From CANCDA01 sp043757205 (lineage in GTDB: Bacteria > Pseudomonadota > Gammaproteobacteria > Burkholderiales > Burkholderiaceae_C), in contig JAYVPU010000169.1 of the NCBI GenBank assembly GCA_043757205.1, forward strand, positions 1 to 22,820: DNA of 22,820 nt, read 5' to 3'. Position 1 is the stretch's first letter. Each line of letters begins with the position of its first letter. The notes under the pieces are model-generated. The model was not told the origin of the DNA. It saw nothing but the letters and a program-made list of their open reading frames with translations, and did not search any database. The position numbers were made by a program, and so were the translations under genes. Shown here piece by piece: positions 16,272 through 22,820 of this stretch.

Positions 16272-16336
16272 TCAGTTCAGCGTACCGTTCGTTCACACCT
16301 AGCACACTGGTGCATTTTTTATTAAAGGAGACCTCC

Positions 16337-17659
16337 ATGAATCTTTCGAAACTCGTGATGGCCGTGGTGGTGGCGGGCGCATCGTCCCTGACCACCAGCG
16401 CCTTCGCCCAAGCCAAAGAGCAGTTCTTTCCGCTGCTGTCCTACCGGACCGGTCCTTATGCGCCCAACGGCGTGCCTTGGGCCAATGGCAAGCAGGACTA
16501 CCTCAAGATGATCAATGCCCGTGACGGCGGCGTCAACGGCGTCAAGCTTACGTTCGAAGAGTGCGAAACCGGCTACGCCACCGACCGCGGCGTGGAGTGC
16601 TATGAGCGTCTGAAGACCCGGCCCGGCGTCGCCCTGTTCGACCCCCAGGCAACCGGGATCACCTTCGCGCTGACCGAAAAAGTGGTTGCCGACAAGATCC
16701 CGCTTGTCACCCTGGGCTATGGCCTGTCCGTAGCGCAGGACGGCATTGCGTTCAAGTGGAACTTCCCACTCATGGGCAGCTACTGGACGGGTGCCGACAT
16801 TCTGATCCAGCACCTCGGCAAGGAACTGGGCGGTCTTGACAAGCTCAAGGGCAAGAAAATCGCCTTGGTTTACCATGACAGCCCGTTTGGCAAAGAGCCT
16901 ATTCCCGTGTTGCAAGAACGTGCCAAGATGCACGGCTTTGAGTTGCAGATGCTGCCCGTGACGGCCCCCGGCGTGGAGCAAAAGGCCACTTGGTTGCAGG
17001 TGCGCCAGAGCCGTCCCGACTATGTGTTTCTCTGGGGCTGGGGTGTGATGAACTCCACCGCGCTCAAAGAAGCCCAGGCCACGGGTTATCCACGTGACAA
17101 GATGTACGGCGTGTGGTGGGCCGGTGCCGAGCCAGACGTGAAAGACGTGGGCGAGGGTGCCAAGGGCTACCACGCTTTGGCGCTCAACACAGCCAGCCAG
17201 AGCCCGAAGGTGATTCAAGACATCCTCAAGCACGTGCACGGCAAGGGCCAGGGCACGGGGCCGAAGGATGAAGTGGGGCAAGTGCTGTACACGCGCGGTG
17301 TGATGATTCAAATGCTGTCAGTGGAGGCGGTGCGCAGCGCACAGGAACGCTTTGGCAAGGGCAAGGTCATGACCGGCGAACAAGTGCGCTGGGGCCTGGA
17401 GAATCTGGCGCTGGACCAAAAGAAGCTGGATGCGCTGGGATTTAGCGGCGTCATGCGTCCGCTCAGCACGTCCTGCGCGGACCATATGGGTTCGACGGCG
17501 GCACGCATCGAAACCTGGGATGGCAAGAAGTGGAGCATTACGTCCGATTACATCGAGGCGGATGAGCAAATTCTCAAGCCCATGATCAAGGCAGCGGCTG
17601 ATAAATACCTCGCCGACAAGAAAATGACGCGGCGCACGCCGGCCGATTGCCAATCCTGA
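16337..17659 (+). CDS. ABC transporter periplasmic binding protein, LivK-like
   Basis: A 440-residue type I periplasmic binding protein (Peripla_BP_6-like) that delivers the ligand to LivHM. The first 25 residues are a signal peptide ending TSAFAQ. It is longer than E. coli LivK (about 370 residues) and has DGGVNGVKLTFEECETGYAT near the start of lobe 1, typical of relatives tied to aromatic or carboxylic acid uptake. The start at 16337 is chosen because AAAGGAGA stands 6 bases upstream; the frame opens at 16217 but would run through the palindromic repeat. Ligand unknown. Confidence 0.92.
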   Translation: MNLSKLVMAVVVAGASSLTTSAFAQAKEQFFPLLSYRTGPYAPNGVPWANGKQDYLKMINARDGGVNGVKLTFEECETGYATDRGVECYERLKTRPGVALFDPQATGITFALTEKVVADKIPLVTLGYGLSVAQDGIAFKWNFPLMGSYWTGADILIQHLGKELGGLDKLKGKKIALVYHDSPFGKEPIPVLQERAKMHGFELQMLPVTAPGVEQKATWLQVRQSRPDYVFLWGWGVMNSTALKEAQATGYPRDKMYGVWWAGAEPDVKDVGEGAKGYHALALNTASQSPKVIQDILKHVHGKGQGTGPKDEVGQVLYTRGVMIQMLSVEAVRSAQERFGKGKVMTGEQVRWGLENLALDQKKLDALGFSGVMRPLSTSCADHMGSTAARIETWDGKKWSITSDYIEADEQILKPMIKAAADKYLADKKMTRRTPADCQS

Positions 17660-17734
17660 TTTTCTTCGCCAATCAGGTTGGCCATGCTGGCCTGAAATGT
17701 CGAACCCTCCCCAACCCCCCCCCTGGAGGGGCGG

Positions 17735-17783
17735 GCGGCTCTCACGAGCCGCTAACGCAAAGTGCAGCGCAGCTGCCCTTTGC
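17735..17783 (+). repeat. Tandem hairpins in the livK-livF leader
   Basis: First stem: GCGGCTC (17735-17741) with GAGCCGC (17746-17752), loop TCAC. Second stem: GCAAAG (17757-17762) with CTTTGC (17778-17783) and, inside it, GCAGC (17764-17768) with GCTGC (17772-17776), one mismatch, loop GCA. The second ends 21 bases before the livF start. A C-rich run (CCCTCCCCAACCCCCCCCC) lies just upstream. No T-run follows. A role in mRNA processing or in lowering livF translation is possible. Confidence 0.6.
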
Positions 17784-17804
17784 ATTGGTTAAACCGGATA
17801 CATC

Positions 17805-18614
17805 ATGAGCACTCCAAACATCGTTCTCAACGTCAACGGCATCGAGGTCATCTACAACCATGTGATCTTGGTGCTCAAAGGCGTCTCTTTGCAAGTCCCC
17901 GAAGGCGGCATCGTCTCCATTCTGGGCGGCAATGGCGCGGGCAAAACCACCACGCTGCGCGCCATCTCTAACCTGCTCAAGGGCGAACGCGGCGCGGTCA
18001 CCAAGGGCAGCATCGAGCTGCGCGGTGAACGCATCGAAAACCTCTCCCCCGCTGACTTGGTCAACCGTGGCGTCGTGCAGGTGATGGAAGGCCGCCACTG
18101 CTTTGCCCACCTCACGCTGGAGGAAAACCTGCTGACCGGGGCTTACACCCGCAAAGACAAAGCCGAGGTGGCGCGCAACCTGGAGAAGGTTTACACCTAC
18201 TTCCCGCGCCTCAAAACCCGCCGCAGCTCGCAAGCCGCCTACACCTCGGGTGGTGAGCAGCAGATGTGCGCCATTGGCCGCGCGCTCATGGCCAACCCCA
18301 GCATGGTGCTGCTGGACGAGCCCTCCATGGGCCTGGCCCCGCAAATCGTGGAAGAGGTGTTTGAGATCGTCAAAGACCTCAACGTCAAAGAAAAAGTCAC
18401 TTTTTTGCTGGCTGAGCAAAACACCAATATGGCGCTGCGCTATGCCGACTACGGCTACATCATGGAAAGCGGGCGCGTGGTGATGGACGGCGTGGCCAGT
18501 GATCTGGCCAACAACGAGGATGTCAAAGAGTTCTACCTCGGCGTGGGCGGTGGCGAGCGCAAATCCTTCAAGGATGTGAAAAGTTACAAACGCAGAAAGC
18601 GGTGGCTGGCATGA
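17805..18614 (+). CDS. livF: Branched-chain-type ABC transporter ATPase LivF
   Basis: A 269-residue ATPase. Walker A is GGNGAGKTTT (about 42-51), signature YTSGGEQQM, Walker B MVLLDEPSMGL, and the H-loop position reads AEQN, as is normal in LivF (LVEQN). It is longer than E. coli LivF (237) because of a basic C-terminal tail with KSYKRRKRW. The start has only a weak ribosome site and is preceded by hairpins. The stop codon overlaps the start of the ligase-like gene (ATGA), so translation is coupled. Confidence 0.94.
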   Translation: MSTPNIVLNVNGIEVIYNHVILVLKGVSLQVPEGGIVSILGGNGAGKTTTLRAISNLLKGERGAVTKGSIELRGERIENLSPADLVNRGVVQVMEGRHCFAHLTLEENLLTGAYTRKDKAEVARNLEKVYTYFPRLKTRRSSQAAYTSGGEQQMCAIGRALMANPSMVLLDEPSMGLAPQIVEEVFEIVKDLNVKEKVTFLLAEQNTNMALRYADYGYIMESGRVVMDGVASDLANNEDVKEFYLGVGGGERKSFKDVKSYKRRKRWLA

Positions 18615-19870
18615 GTGGTTCTATGTTTGACACACTGGAGACCCGCGCCCCACTTGATCGCGAAGCTGCCTTGCTGGCCGCTTTGCCCGGTCAGATCGCG
18701 CAAGCGCAAACCCAGGCTTCGGCCTTCTCCGAATTGCTTGCAGGCGTCAAGTCGGCGGACATCCACAGCCGCGCCGCACTGGCCCAACTCCCCGTCATCC
18801 GCAAGCATGAGCTGCTGGAGCGTCAACAAGCCCAACGCAGCGCAGGTGGCAATGTGTTTGGTGGCTTCAGCGCCATTGGTTTCGGTGCGGCCATGCCGCG
18901 CGTCTTTGCCAGCCCCGGCCCGATTTACGAGCCCGAGGGCACGCGGCGTGACTACTGGCGCATGGCACGCGCTATCTATGCGGCGGGCTTTCGCCCCGGT
19001 GAACTGATCCACAACTGCTTCAGTTATCACTTTGTCCCTGCGGGTTCAATGATGGAAACTGGGGCCCACGCCCTGGGCTGCACCGTGTTTCCAGGCGGCA
19101 CTGGCCAGACCGAGCAACAGGTGCAAGCCATGGCCGAGCTGCAGCCGGCGGGCTACATCGGCACCCCCAGTTTCTTGAAAATCATTCTGGAAAAAGCCGC
19201 CGAGATGGGCGTGGCCCTGCCCAGCGTCAAAAAAGCCATGTTCGGCGGCGAGGCCTTCCCCCCCAGCTTGCGCGACTGGTATTTGGCACGCGGTATTGAC
19301 GGCTACCAGTGCTACGCCACCGCCGATCTGGGCCTGATCGCCTACGAAACCTCGGTCCGTGAAGGCCTGGTGCTGGACGAGGGCGTGATCGTCGAGATCG
19401 TGCGCCCAGGCACCGGTGACCCCGTGCCCGAGGGTGAAGTGGGCGAGCTGGTGGTGACCACACTGAATCCCGATTACCCGCTGATCCGCTTTGGTACGGG
19501 CGACTTGTCGGCCATACTGCCGGGCACCTGCCCGACCGGGCGCACCAACACCCGCATCAAGGGTTGGATGGGGCGTGCTGACCAGACCACCAAAGTGCGT
19601 GGCATGTTTGTCCATCCAGGCCAGGTGGCCGACATTGCCAAGCGCTTTCCGCAAGTCATCAAAGCGCGTCTGGTGGTCTCCGGCGAAATGGCCAATGACA
19701 GCATGACGCTGAAAGTTGAAACCGTCGCCGGCGTCCCGGACGACTTGCAAGCCCGCATCAGCGAGGCAATACGGGATGTGACCAAACTGCGGGGTGATGT
19801 GGCCCTGGTGTCGGCAGGCAGCCTGCCCAATGACGGCAAAGTGATCGAAGACGCGCGCAGCTACAGATAA
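18611..19870 (+). CDS. Phenylacetate-CoA-ligase-like adenylate-forming protein
   Basis: A 419-residue relative of PaaK-type CoA ligases. The back half is recognisable: FGGEAFPPSLRDWY (211-224), YQCYATADLGLIAYE (232-246), IRFGTGDLSAIL (292-303) and GRADQTTKVRGMFVHPGQV (321-339), matching the PaaK pattern GRxD...RGxNVFPxQ. Where PaaK has the ATP-binding SSGTTG-P loop, this protein has FASPGPIYEPEG (99-110), so the P-loop is missing or greatly altered. Activity is therefore uncertain. A GTG at 18602 is an alternative start; ATG 18611 overlapping the livF stop is preferred. Last gene of the operon, so it probably acts on the imported acid. Confidence 0.82.
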   Translation: MSGSMFDTLETRAPLDREAALLAALPGQIAQAQTQASAFSELLAGVKSADIHSRAALAQLPVIRKHELLERQQAQRSAGGNVFGGFSAIGFGAAMPRVFASPGPIYEPEGTRRDYWRMARAIYAAGFRPGELIHNCFSYHFVPAGSMMETGAHALGCTVFPGGTGQTEQQVQAMAELQPAGYIGTPSFLKIILEKAAEMGVALPSVKKAMFGGEAFPPSLRDWYLARGIDGYQCYATADLGLIAYETSVREGLVLDEGVIVEIVRPGTGDPVPEGEVGELVVTTLNPDYPLIRFGTGDLSAILPGTCPTGRTNTRIKGWMGRADQTTKVRGMFVHPGQVADIAKRFPQVIKARLVVSGEMANDSMTLKVETVAGVPDDLQARISEAIRDVTKLRGDVALVSAGSLPNDGKVIEDARSYR

Positions 19871-19872
19871 GA

Positions 19873-19908
19873 GCCCCCGGAGGGATCGGGGGGCCGTGCC
19901 TGGCACGG
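19873..19908. repeat. GC-rich hairpins after the liv-type operon
   Basis: GCCCCC (19873-19878) pairs with GGGGGC (19889-19894), and CCGTGCC (19894-19900) with GGCACGG (19902-19908). No T-run follows. They mark the operon end and could slow polymerase or protect the transcript's 3' end. The remaining bases up to 20003 are AT-rich (AAACTTAAAATTCAATCC region) and may hold the promoter of the next gene; no clear -35/-10 pair stands out. Confidence 0.55.
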
Positions 19909-20003
19909 GGTGGCCCTACGATGCGGCTGCGTAAGTAGTTCCCGCGCCGCACGCCTCGGGCCTCAAACTTAAAATTCAATCCTTAATTTTCGGAGAACCT
20001 CTC

Positions 20004-20978
20004 ATGAAACGCTTGTTGGTACTGGCCGCTGCTGCGGCAACTTTGGTCGTCCATGCCCAAACGGCGTTCCCCGCCAAACCCATCACCATCGTCGTGCCAT
20101 TTGCTGCCGGTGGCCCAACCGATCGCGTGGCGCGCGACCTGGCTGAAGCCATGCGCAAACCCCTGGGCGGTGCCATCATTCTGGTGGACAACGCGGCAGG
20201 GGCGGGTGGCTCGATTGGTGCCAACAAGGTCGTCAAAGCCGCGCCAGATGGTTACACCCTGCTGCTGCACCACATCGGCATGGCCACCATGCCAACTTTG
20301 GTGCGCAACATCCCCTTCAAAGTGGAGAGTGACTTTGAATACCTGGGTATGGTCAACGATGTGCCCATGACGGTCATTGGCAAGCCCCAGCTGGCGGCTA
20401 CCAACTTTGCCGAACTGCGCAAGTGGATCAATGAGAACAAAAACAAGGTCAACCTGGGCAATGCGGGTGTGGGCTCAGCCTCGCACCTGTGCGGGCTGCT
20501 CTTGCAGCAGGCCCTAGGCGTGGACATGACCACCGTGCCCTACAAAGGCACCGCGCCAGCGCTGGCCGACCTGATTGGTGGACAAGTTGACTTGTTGTGC
20601 GACCAGACCACCAATACCTCCAGTCAGATTGAGGGCAAAAAGGTCAAGGCTTACGCCGTGACCACCGCCAAGCGCTTGAGTACGGCAGCCCTGAAGGATC
20701 TGCCAACGCTACAGGAGTCCGGCCTCAAGGGTGCTGAAGTGACCATCTGGCATGGCCTGTACGCCCCCAAAGGCACACCGGCGGACGTTTTGAGCAAGCT
20801 CAATGCGGCGCTCAAAGTTGCCTTGAAAGACCCTGACTTCAACAAGAAGCAGGAGGGTCTTGGCGCGGTGGTTGTGGTTGACAAGCGCGTTGAACCGGCT
20901 GAGCACAAGAAGTTTGTTCTCGCCGAGATTGCCAAGTGGAGCCCCATCATCAAGGCCGCTGGCGTTTACGCCGACTGA
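20004..20978 (+). CDS. Bug/TctC-family periplasmic solute-binding protein
   Basis: A 324-residue tripartite tricarboxylate transporter receptor. Signal peptide 1-18 (LVVHA-QT), then the family opening FPAKPITIVVPFAAGGPTD (22-40), AAGAGGSIGANKV and PDGYTLL, the two loops that hold a carboxylate ligand through water. Full family length. CGGAGAA precedes the start. No tctA/tctB membrane genes lie nearby, as is common for the many orphan Bug proteins of Betaproteobacteria. The position after the acid-uptake operon suggests a related ligand, but a separate terminator-bounded transcript is likely. Confidence 0.92.
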   Translation: MKRLLVLAAAAATLVVHAQTAFPAKPITIVVPFAAGGPTDRVARDLAEAMRKPLGGAIILVDNAAGAGGSIGANKVVKAAPDGYTLLLHHIGMATMPTLVRNIPFKVESDFEYLGMVNDVPMTVIGKPQLAATNFAELRKWINENKNKVNLGNAGVGSASHLCGLLLQQALGVDMTTVPYKGTAPALADLIGGQVDLLCDQTTNTSSQIEGKKVKAYAVTTAKRLSTAALKDLPTLQESGLKGAEVTIWHGLYAPKGTPADVLSKLNAALKVALKDPDFNKKQEGLGAVVVVDKRVEPAEHKKFVLAEIAKWSPIIKAAGVYAD

Positions 20979-20995
20979 TCTGCTGCTGCACAATC

Positions 20996-21028
20996 AAGGC
21001 CGCCTCGTCAAACCGGGCGGCTTTTTTT
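20996..21028 (+). terminator. Rho-independent terminator between the Bug genes
   Basis: GCCGCC (20999-21004) pairs with GGCGGC (21016-21021), extended by AAG/TTT at the base, followed by seven T (21022-21028). It ends the first Bug gene's transcript 20 bases past its stop codon, so the second Bug gene needs its own promoter. Confidence 0.9.
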
Positions 21029-21062
21029 CGGTCTGAACTAAAACACACATACGGAGATTTCA

Positions 21063-22082
21063 ATGCGCGACACTCACCTCACGACCCGCCAGATAAGCCG
21101 TCGCCAAGCCTTGCTGGCTGTAGCAGCTACCGCTTTAACCCTGGCCCTGCCGGTGGCGGCCCAAAGCACCTGGCCGAGCCGCCCCGTGAAAATCGTCGTG
21201 CCCTTTGCGCCCGGCGGCACCACCGACATCCTGGCGCGCGCCATGGCCCCTGAACTCTCCCGCGCCTTTGGCCAATCCTTCATCGTTGAAAACCGCGCCG
21301 GTGCCGGGGGCAATCTGGGGGCGGATGTGGTGGCCAAGTCGCCCGCCGACGGCTACACCCTGCTCATGGGTACGGTGGGCACGCACGGCATCAACAAGGC
21401 GCTGTATGACAAGATGCCCTTCGACCCGGTGAAAGACTTTGCCCCCATCACCCTGGTGGCCGGTGTGCCCAACGTGATGATCGTCAATGCCGAGAAGGCG
21501 CGCAGCATGGGCATCAACAATGTGCTCGACTTCATCCGCGTGGCCAAGGCCAACCCGGGCAAGCTGAACATGGCATCCAGCGGCAACGGCACCTCCATCC
21601 ACCTTGCGGGTGAACTGTTCAAAAGCATGTCGGGCACCTTCATGCTGCACTTCCCCTACCGCGGCTCCAGTCCGGCCTTGCTGGACATGCTGGCGGGCAC
21701 GATGGACGTGATGTTTGACAACCTGCCCTCCAGCATGCCGCACATCAAGTCTGGCAAGCTCAAGGCGCTGGCCGTGACCAGCGCGCAGCGCTCCGCCGCA
21801 TTGCCCGACGTGCCCACGATTGAAGAGGCGGGCAAGCTCAAAGGCTACGAGGCCAGCAGCTGGTTTGGCCTGCTGGCCCCGGCCGGTACGCCACCCGATA
21901 TCGTGAACCGCATCCAGCAAGAAGTGGCCAAGTCCCTCAACACCCCGGCCATCAAAGAAAAGTTGCTGGCCCAAGGTGCCATTCCCGGTGGCAACACACC
22001 GCAGGAGTTTGCCAAGATGATTGACGCGGAGCACAAAAAATGGGCGCAAGTGGTGAAGGCCTCTGGCGCGAAGGTGGATTGA
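21063..22082 (+). CDS. Bug/TctC-family periplasmic solute-binding protein
   Basis: A 339-residue second member of the family, clearly related to but different from the gene before it. The signal region has SRRQALL (about 13-19) before a hydrophobic stretch ending PVAAQS near 35, so a Tat signal is possible. Family marks: WPSRPVKIVVPFAPGGTTD (37-55), RAGAGGNLGADVV and PADGYTLL. ACGGAGA is placed well before the start codon. No transporter membrane genes are in the window. Ligand unknown, likely a carboxylate. Confidence 0.93.
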   Translation: MRDTHLTTRQISRRQALLAVAATALTLALPVAAQSTWPSRPVKIVVPFAPGGTTDILARAMAPELSRAFGQSFIVENRAGAGGNLGADVVAKSPADGYTLLMGTVGTHGINKALYDKMPFDPVKDFAPITLVAGVPNVMIVNAEKARSMGINNVLDFIRVAKANPGKLNMASSGNGTSIHLAGELFKSMSGTFMLHFPYRGSSPALLDMLAGTMDVMFDNLPSSMPHIKSGKLKALAVTSAQRSAALPDVPTIEEAGKLKGYEASSWFGLLAPAGTPPDIVNRIQQEVAKSLNTPAIKEKLLAQGAIPGGNTPQEFAKMIDAEHKKWAQVVKASGAKVD

Positions 22083-22166
22083 GCCTCAGCGCCGGGTCGC
22101 CCCAAGCAAGGCACGTCCCCTCGGGGGGCAGGGAGCTACACGCAGTGAGCGAACGTGGGGGCCACT

Positions 22167-22502
22167 TCACACGCCCCAGATGATGGACTCTCCTGCCTTT
22201 TCGCAGCGGCGCAGCATGTCGATCATGGGCAGGGCGCGTTGACGCAGGCTAATGCCTTCAAACCGGGGTGGTGTTTCTCCCCGACTTAAAGCGGCCTCCT
22301 TGGCCGCTTTTTGCTGAGCCTCTTCCTGAACAATGGCAGCCTCTAGTGCGCTAATGGCGGCAGGCATGTCTTGGGGCAACACGATGCCCTTGTCACCTCC
22401 AGGCGCGCCGGTTTCTTTGCCGATGATGGACAACACCCGCTGGCCATTGGGTTGCAGCATGATCAGATCGGCGGCGGCTTTGGATTTGAATTTGTAGAGC
22501 AT
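22167..22502 (-). CDS. DUF1840 family protein
   Basis: A 111-residue cytoplasmic protein starting MLYKFKSKAAADLIMLQPNG, the usual opening of DUF1840 proteins, which occur mainly in Beta- and Gammaproteobacteria and have no known function. A central Glu/Ala/Lys-rich helix (about 55-75) is predicted, with QRALPMIDMLRRCEKAG near the end. The start at 22502 is chosen for the AGGTG upstream and the family N-terminus; the frame runs 25 codons further. It converges on the second Bug gene across 84 GC-rich bases with no gene. Confidence 0.85.
   Translation of the reverse strand: MLYKFKSKAAADLIMLQPNGQRVLSIIGKETGAPGGDKGIVLPQDMPAAISALEAAIVQEEAQQKAAKEAALSRGETPPRFEGISLRQRALPMIDMLRRCEKAGESIIWGV
22288..22312 (+). 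terminator. Terminator-like hairpin inside DUF1840, plus strand
   Basis: AAAGCGGCC (22288-22296) pairs perfectly with GGCCGCTTT (22302-22310) around TCCTT, followed by two more T. It lies antisense to the DUF1840 gene and about 205 bases past the stop of the plus-strand Bug gene, so it could end that transcript. In DUF1840 the same bases encode QKAAKEAAL, and a chance hairpin from Ala/Lys codons is the alternative. Confidence 0.5.
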
Positions 22503-22569
22503 GGGGCACCTGTGGGATGTTGGGGCAATGATGACAGCGTGGTGTGATAGCTTGAATTTCCTCAATCGC

Positions 22570-22618
22570 GCTATCAAATAAGTAGCTGCTTGCGCTATAT
22601 TTTAAGGGCCTTCAGCCC
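22570..22618. repeat. Dispersed palindromic repeat, copy 2
   Basis: Aligns gap-free with 176-224, sharing the 16-base core GTAGCTGCTTGCGCTA. The stem is weaker than in copy 1, but one pair has changed on both sides (C:G to A:T) and another to a G:T wobble, hinting that pairing matters. It overlaps the last codons and the stop of the partial gene at 22602-22820. Confidence 0.65.
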
Positions 22619-22820
22619 GATTCCCATATGAATTCATCAGCGCCAGAAAGTGCGCGCGCTGCTCGGTTTGCAAGTAGGGGGCCAGCAGATGCAGCGCGTG
22701 CTGGGCACCGCGCAGCAGAGATGTCTGGGCATGGGCGGGCTCCAGGGCTTGGCGCGGGTTGCGCGCGTACTCAAAGCTCAGCCAGTAGGTCAGTACCACC
22801 ACCAGGCTGGTGGCCGTGAC
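22602..22820 (-). CDS. C-terminal part of a gene cut by the window, possibly TetR-type regulator
   Basis: The frame is open to the right edge and gives 72 residues, containing VLTYWLSFEYARNP, QTSLLRGAQHALHLLAPYL and RAHFLAL. The helical pattern and the TYW..EY..NPR stretch resemble the C-terminal ligand-binding domain of some betaproteobacterial TetR/AcrR regulators, but the DNA-binding part is outside the window, so this is tentative. Its last five or so codons and stop lie inside the dispersed repeat, so the C-terminus may have been altered by the repeat. Confidence 0.5.
   Translation of the reverse strand, partial: VTATSLVVVLTYWLSFEYARNPRQALEPAHAQTSLLRGAQHALHLLAPYLQTEQRAHFLALMNSYGNRAEGP

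Noticed and set aside
16217..16336. Longer N-terminus for the LivK-like protein
   Set aside because: It would translate the palindromic repeat and put an Arg-rich stretch before a normal signal peptide; a strong ribosome site favours 16337.
21121..21144. A third copy of the dispersed repeat (GTAGCAGCTACCGCTTTAAC) in the second Bug gene
   Set aside because: Only loosely similar, lacks the TGCTTGCGC core, and encodes a normal signal-peptide stretch.

Overview
The window looks like a chromosomal segment of a Betaproteobacterium, most likely family Comamonadaceae (Rhodoferax/Polaromonas/Acidovorax-like). The reasons are the GC-rich codon use, a branched-chain-type ABC operon framed by two adenylate-forming enzymes, tandem Bug/TctC-type binding proteins, a DUF1840 protein, and short 'tagctgcttgcgc' palindromic repeats that I remember as common in that family. 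This placement is inference from gene content; no database was searched.

Layout, left to right. (1) 1-217: non-coding, a chain of inverted repeats including a terminator. (2) 218-2200 (-): htpG, with a near-consensus heat-shock (sigma32) promoter. (3) 2437-3444 (+): exported tandem-domain rhodanese. (4) 3470-5488 (-): a compact Type II restriction-modification pair, a C5-cytosine methyltransferase followed by a BsuBI/PstI-family endonuclease. It starts 5 bases after an RluF-like pseudouridine synthase gene (5494-6408, -). (5) 6563-10600 (+): a three-gene set of periplasmic PQQ-type sugar/sorbosone dehydrogenase, diheme cytochrome c and a TonB-dependent receptor closely resembling E. coli YncD/PqqU, the PQQ uptake receptor. 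(6) 10617-11339 (-): Crp/Fnr regulator, divergent from (7) 11487-19870 (+): acyl-CoA synthetase, livG, livH, livM, livK-like, livF and a phenylacetate-CoA-ligase-like protein. The divergent region carries three dyads, one of them the CooA/CRP-like TTGTCG-N6-CGACAA. (8) 20004-22082 (+): two Bug-family periplasmic solute-binding proteins separated by a strong terminator. (9) 22167-22502 (-): DUF1840 protein. (10) 22602-22820 (-): 3' end of a gene, possibly a TetR-type regulator, running off the window.

How the genes work together. The PQQ set reads as one unit: the receptor would bring PQQ across the outer membrane, the periplasmic dehydrogenase would use it, and the diheme cytochrome would take the electrons. 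The liv-type operon reads as uptake of a carboxylic acid followed by CoA activation in the cytoplasm, probably under the divergent Crp/Fnr protein. The R-M pair is the part most likely to have been acquired by transfer.

The most interesting points are the predicted PQQ-scavenging gene set, the C5 methyltransferase paired with a PstI-family nuclease, the dyad-rich operator region, the ligase-like protein without a visible ATP-binding P-loop, and a dispersed palindromic repeat whose two copies both overlap the 3' end of a gene. I saw no tRNA, rRNA, CRISPR array or transposase.
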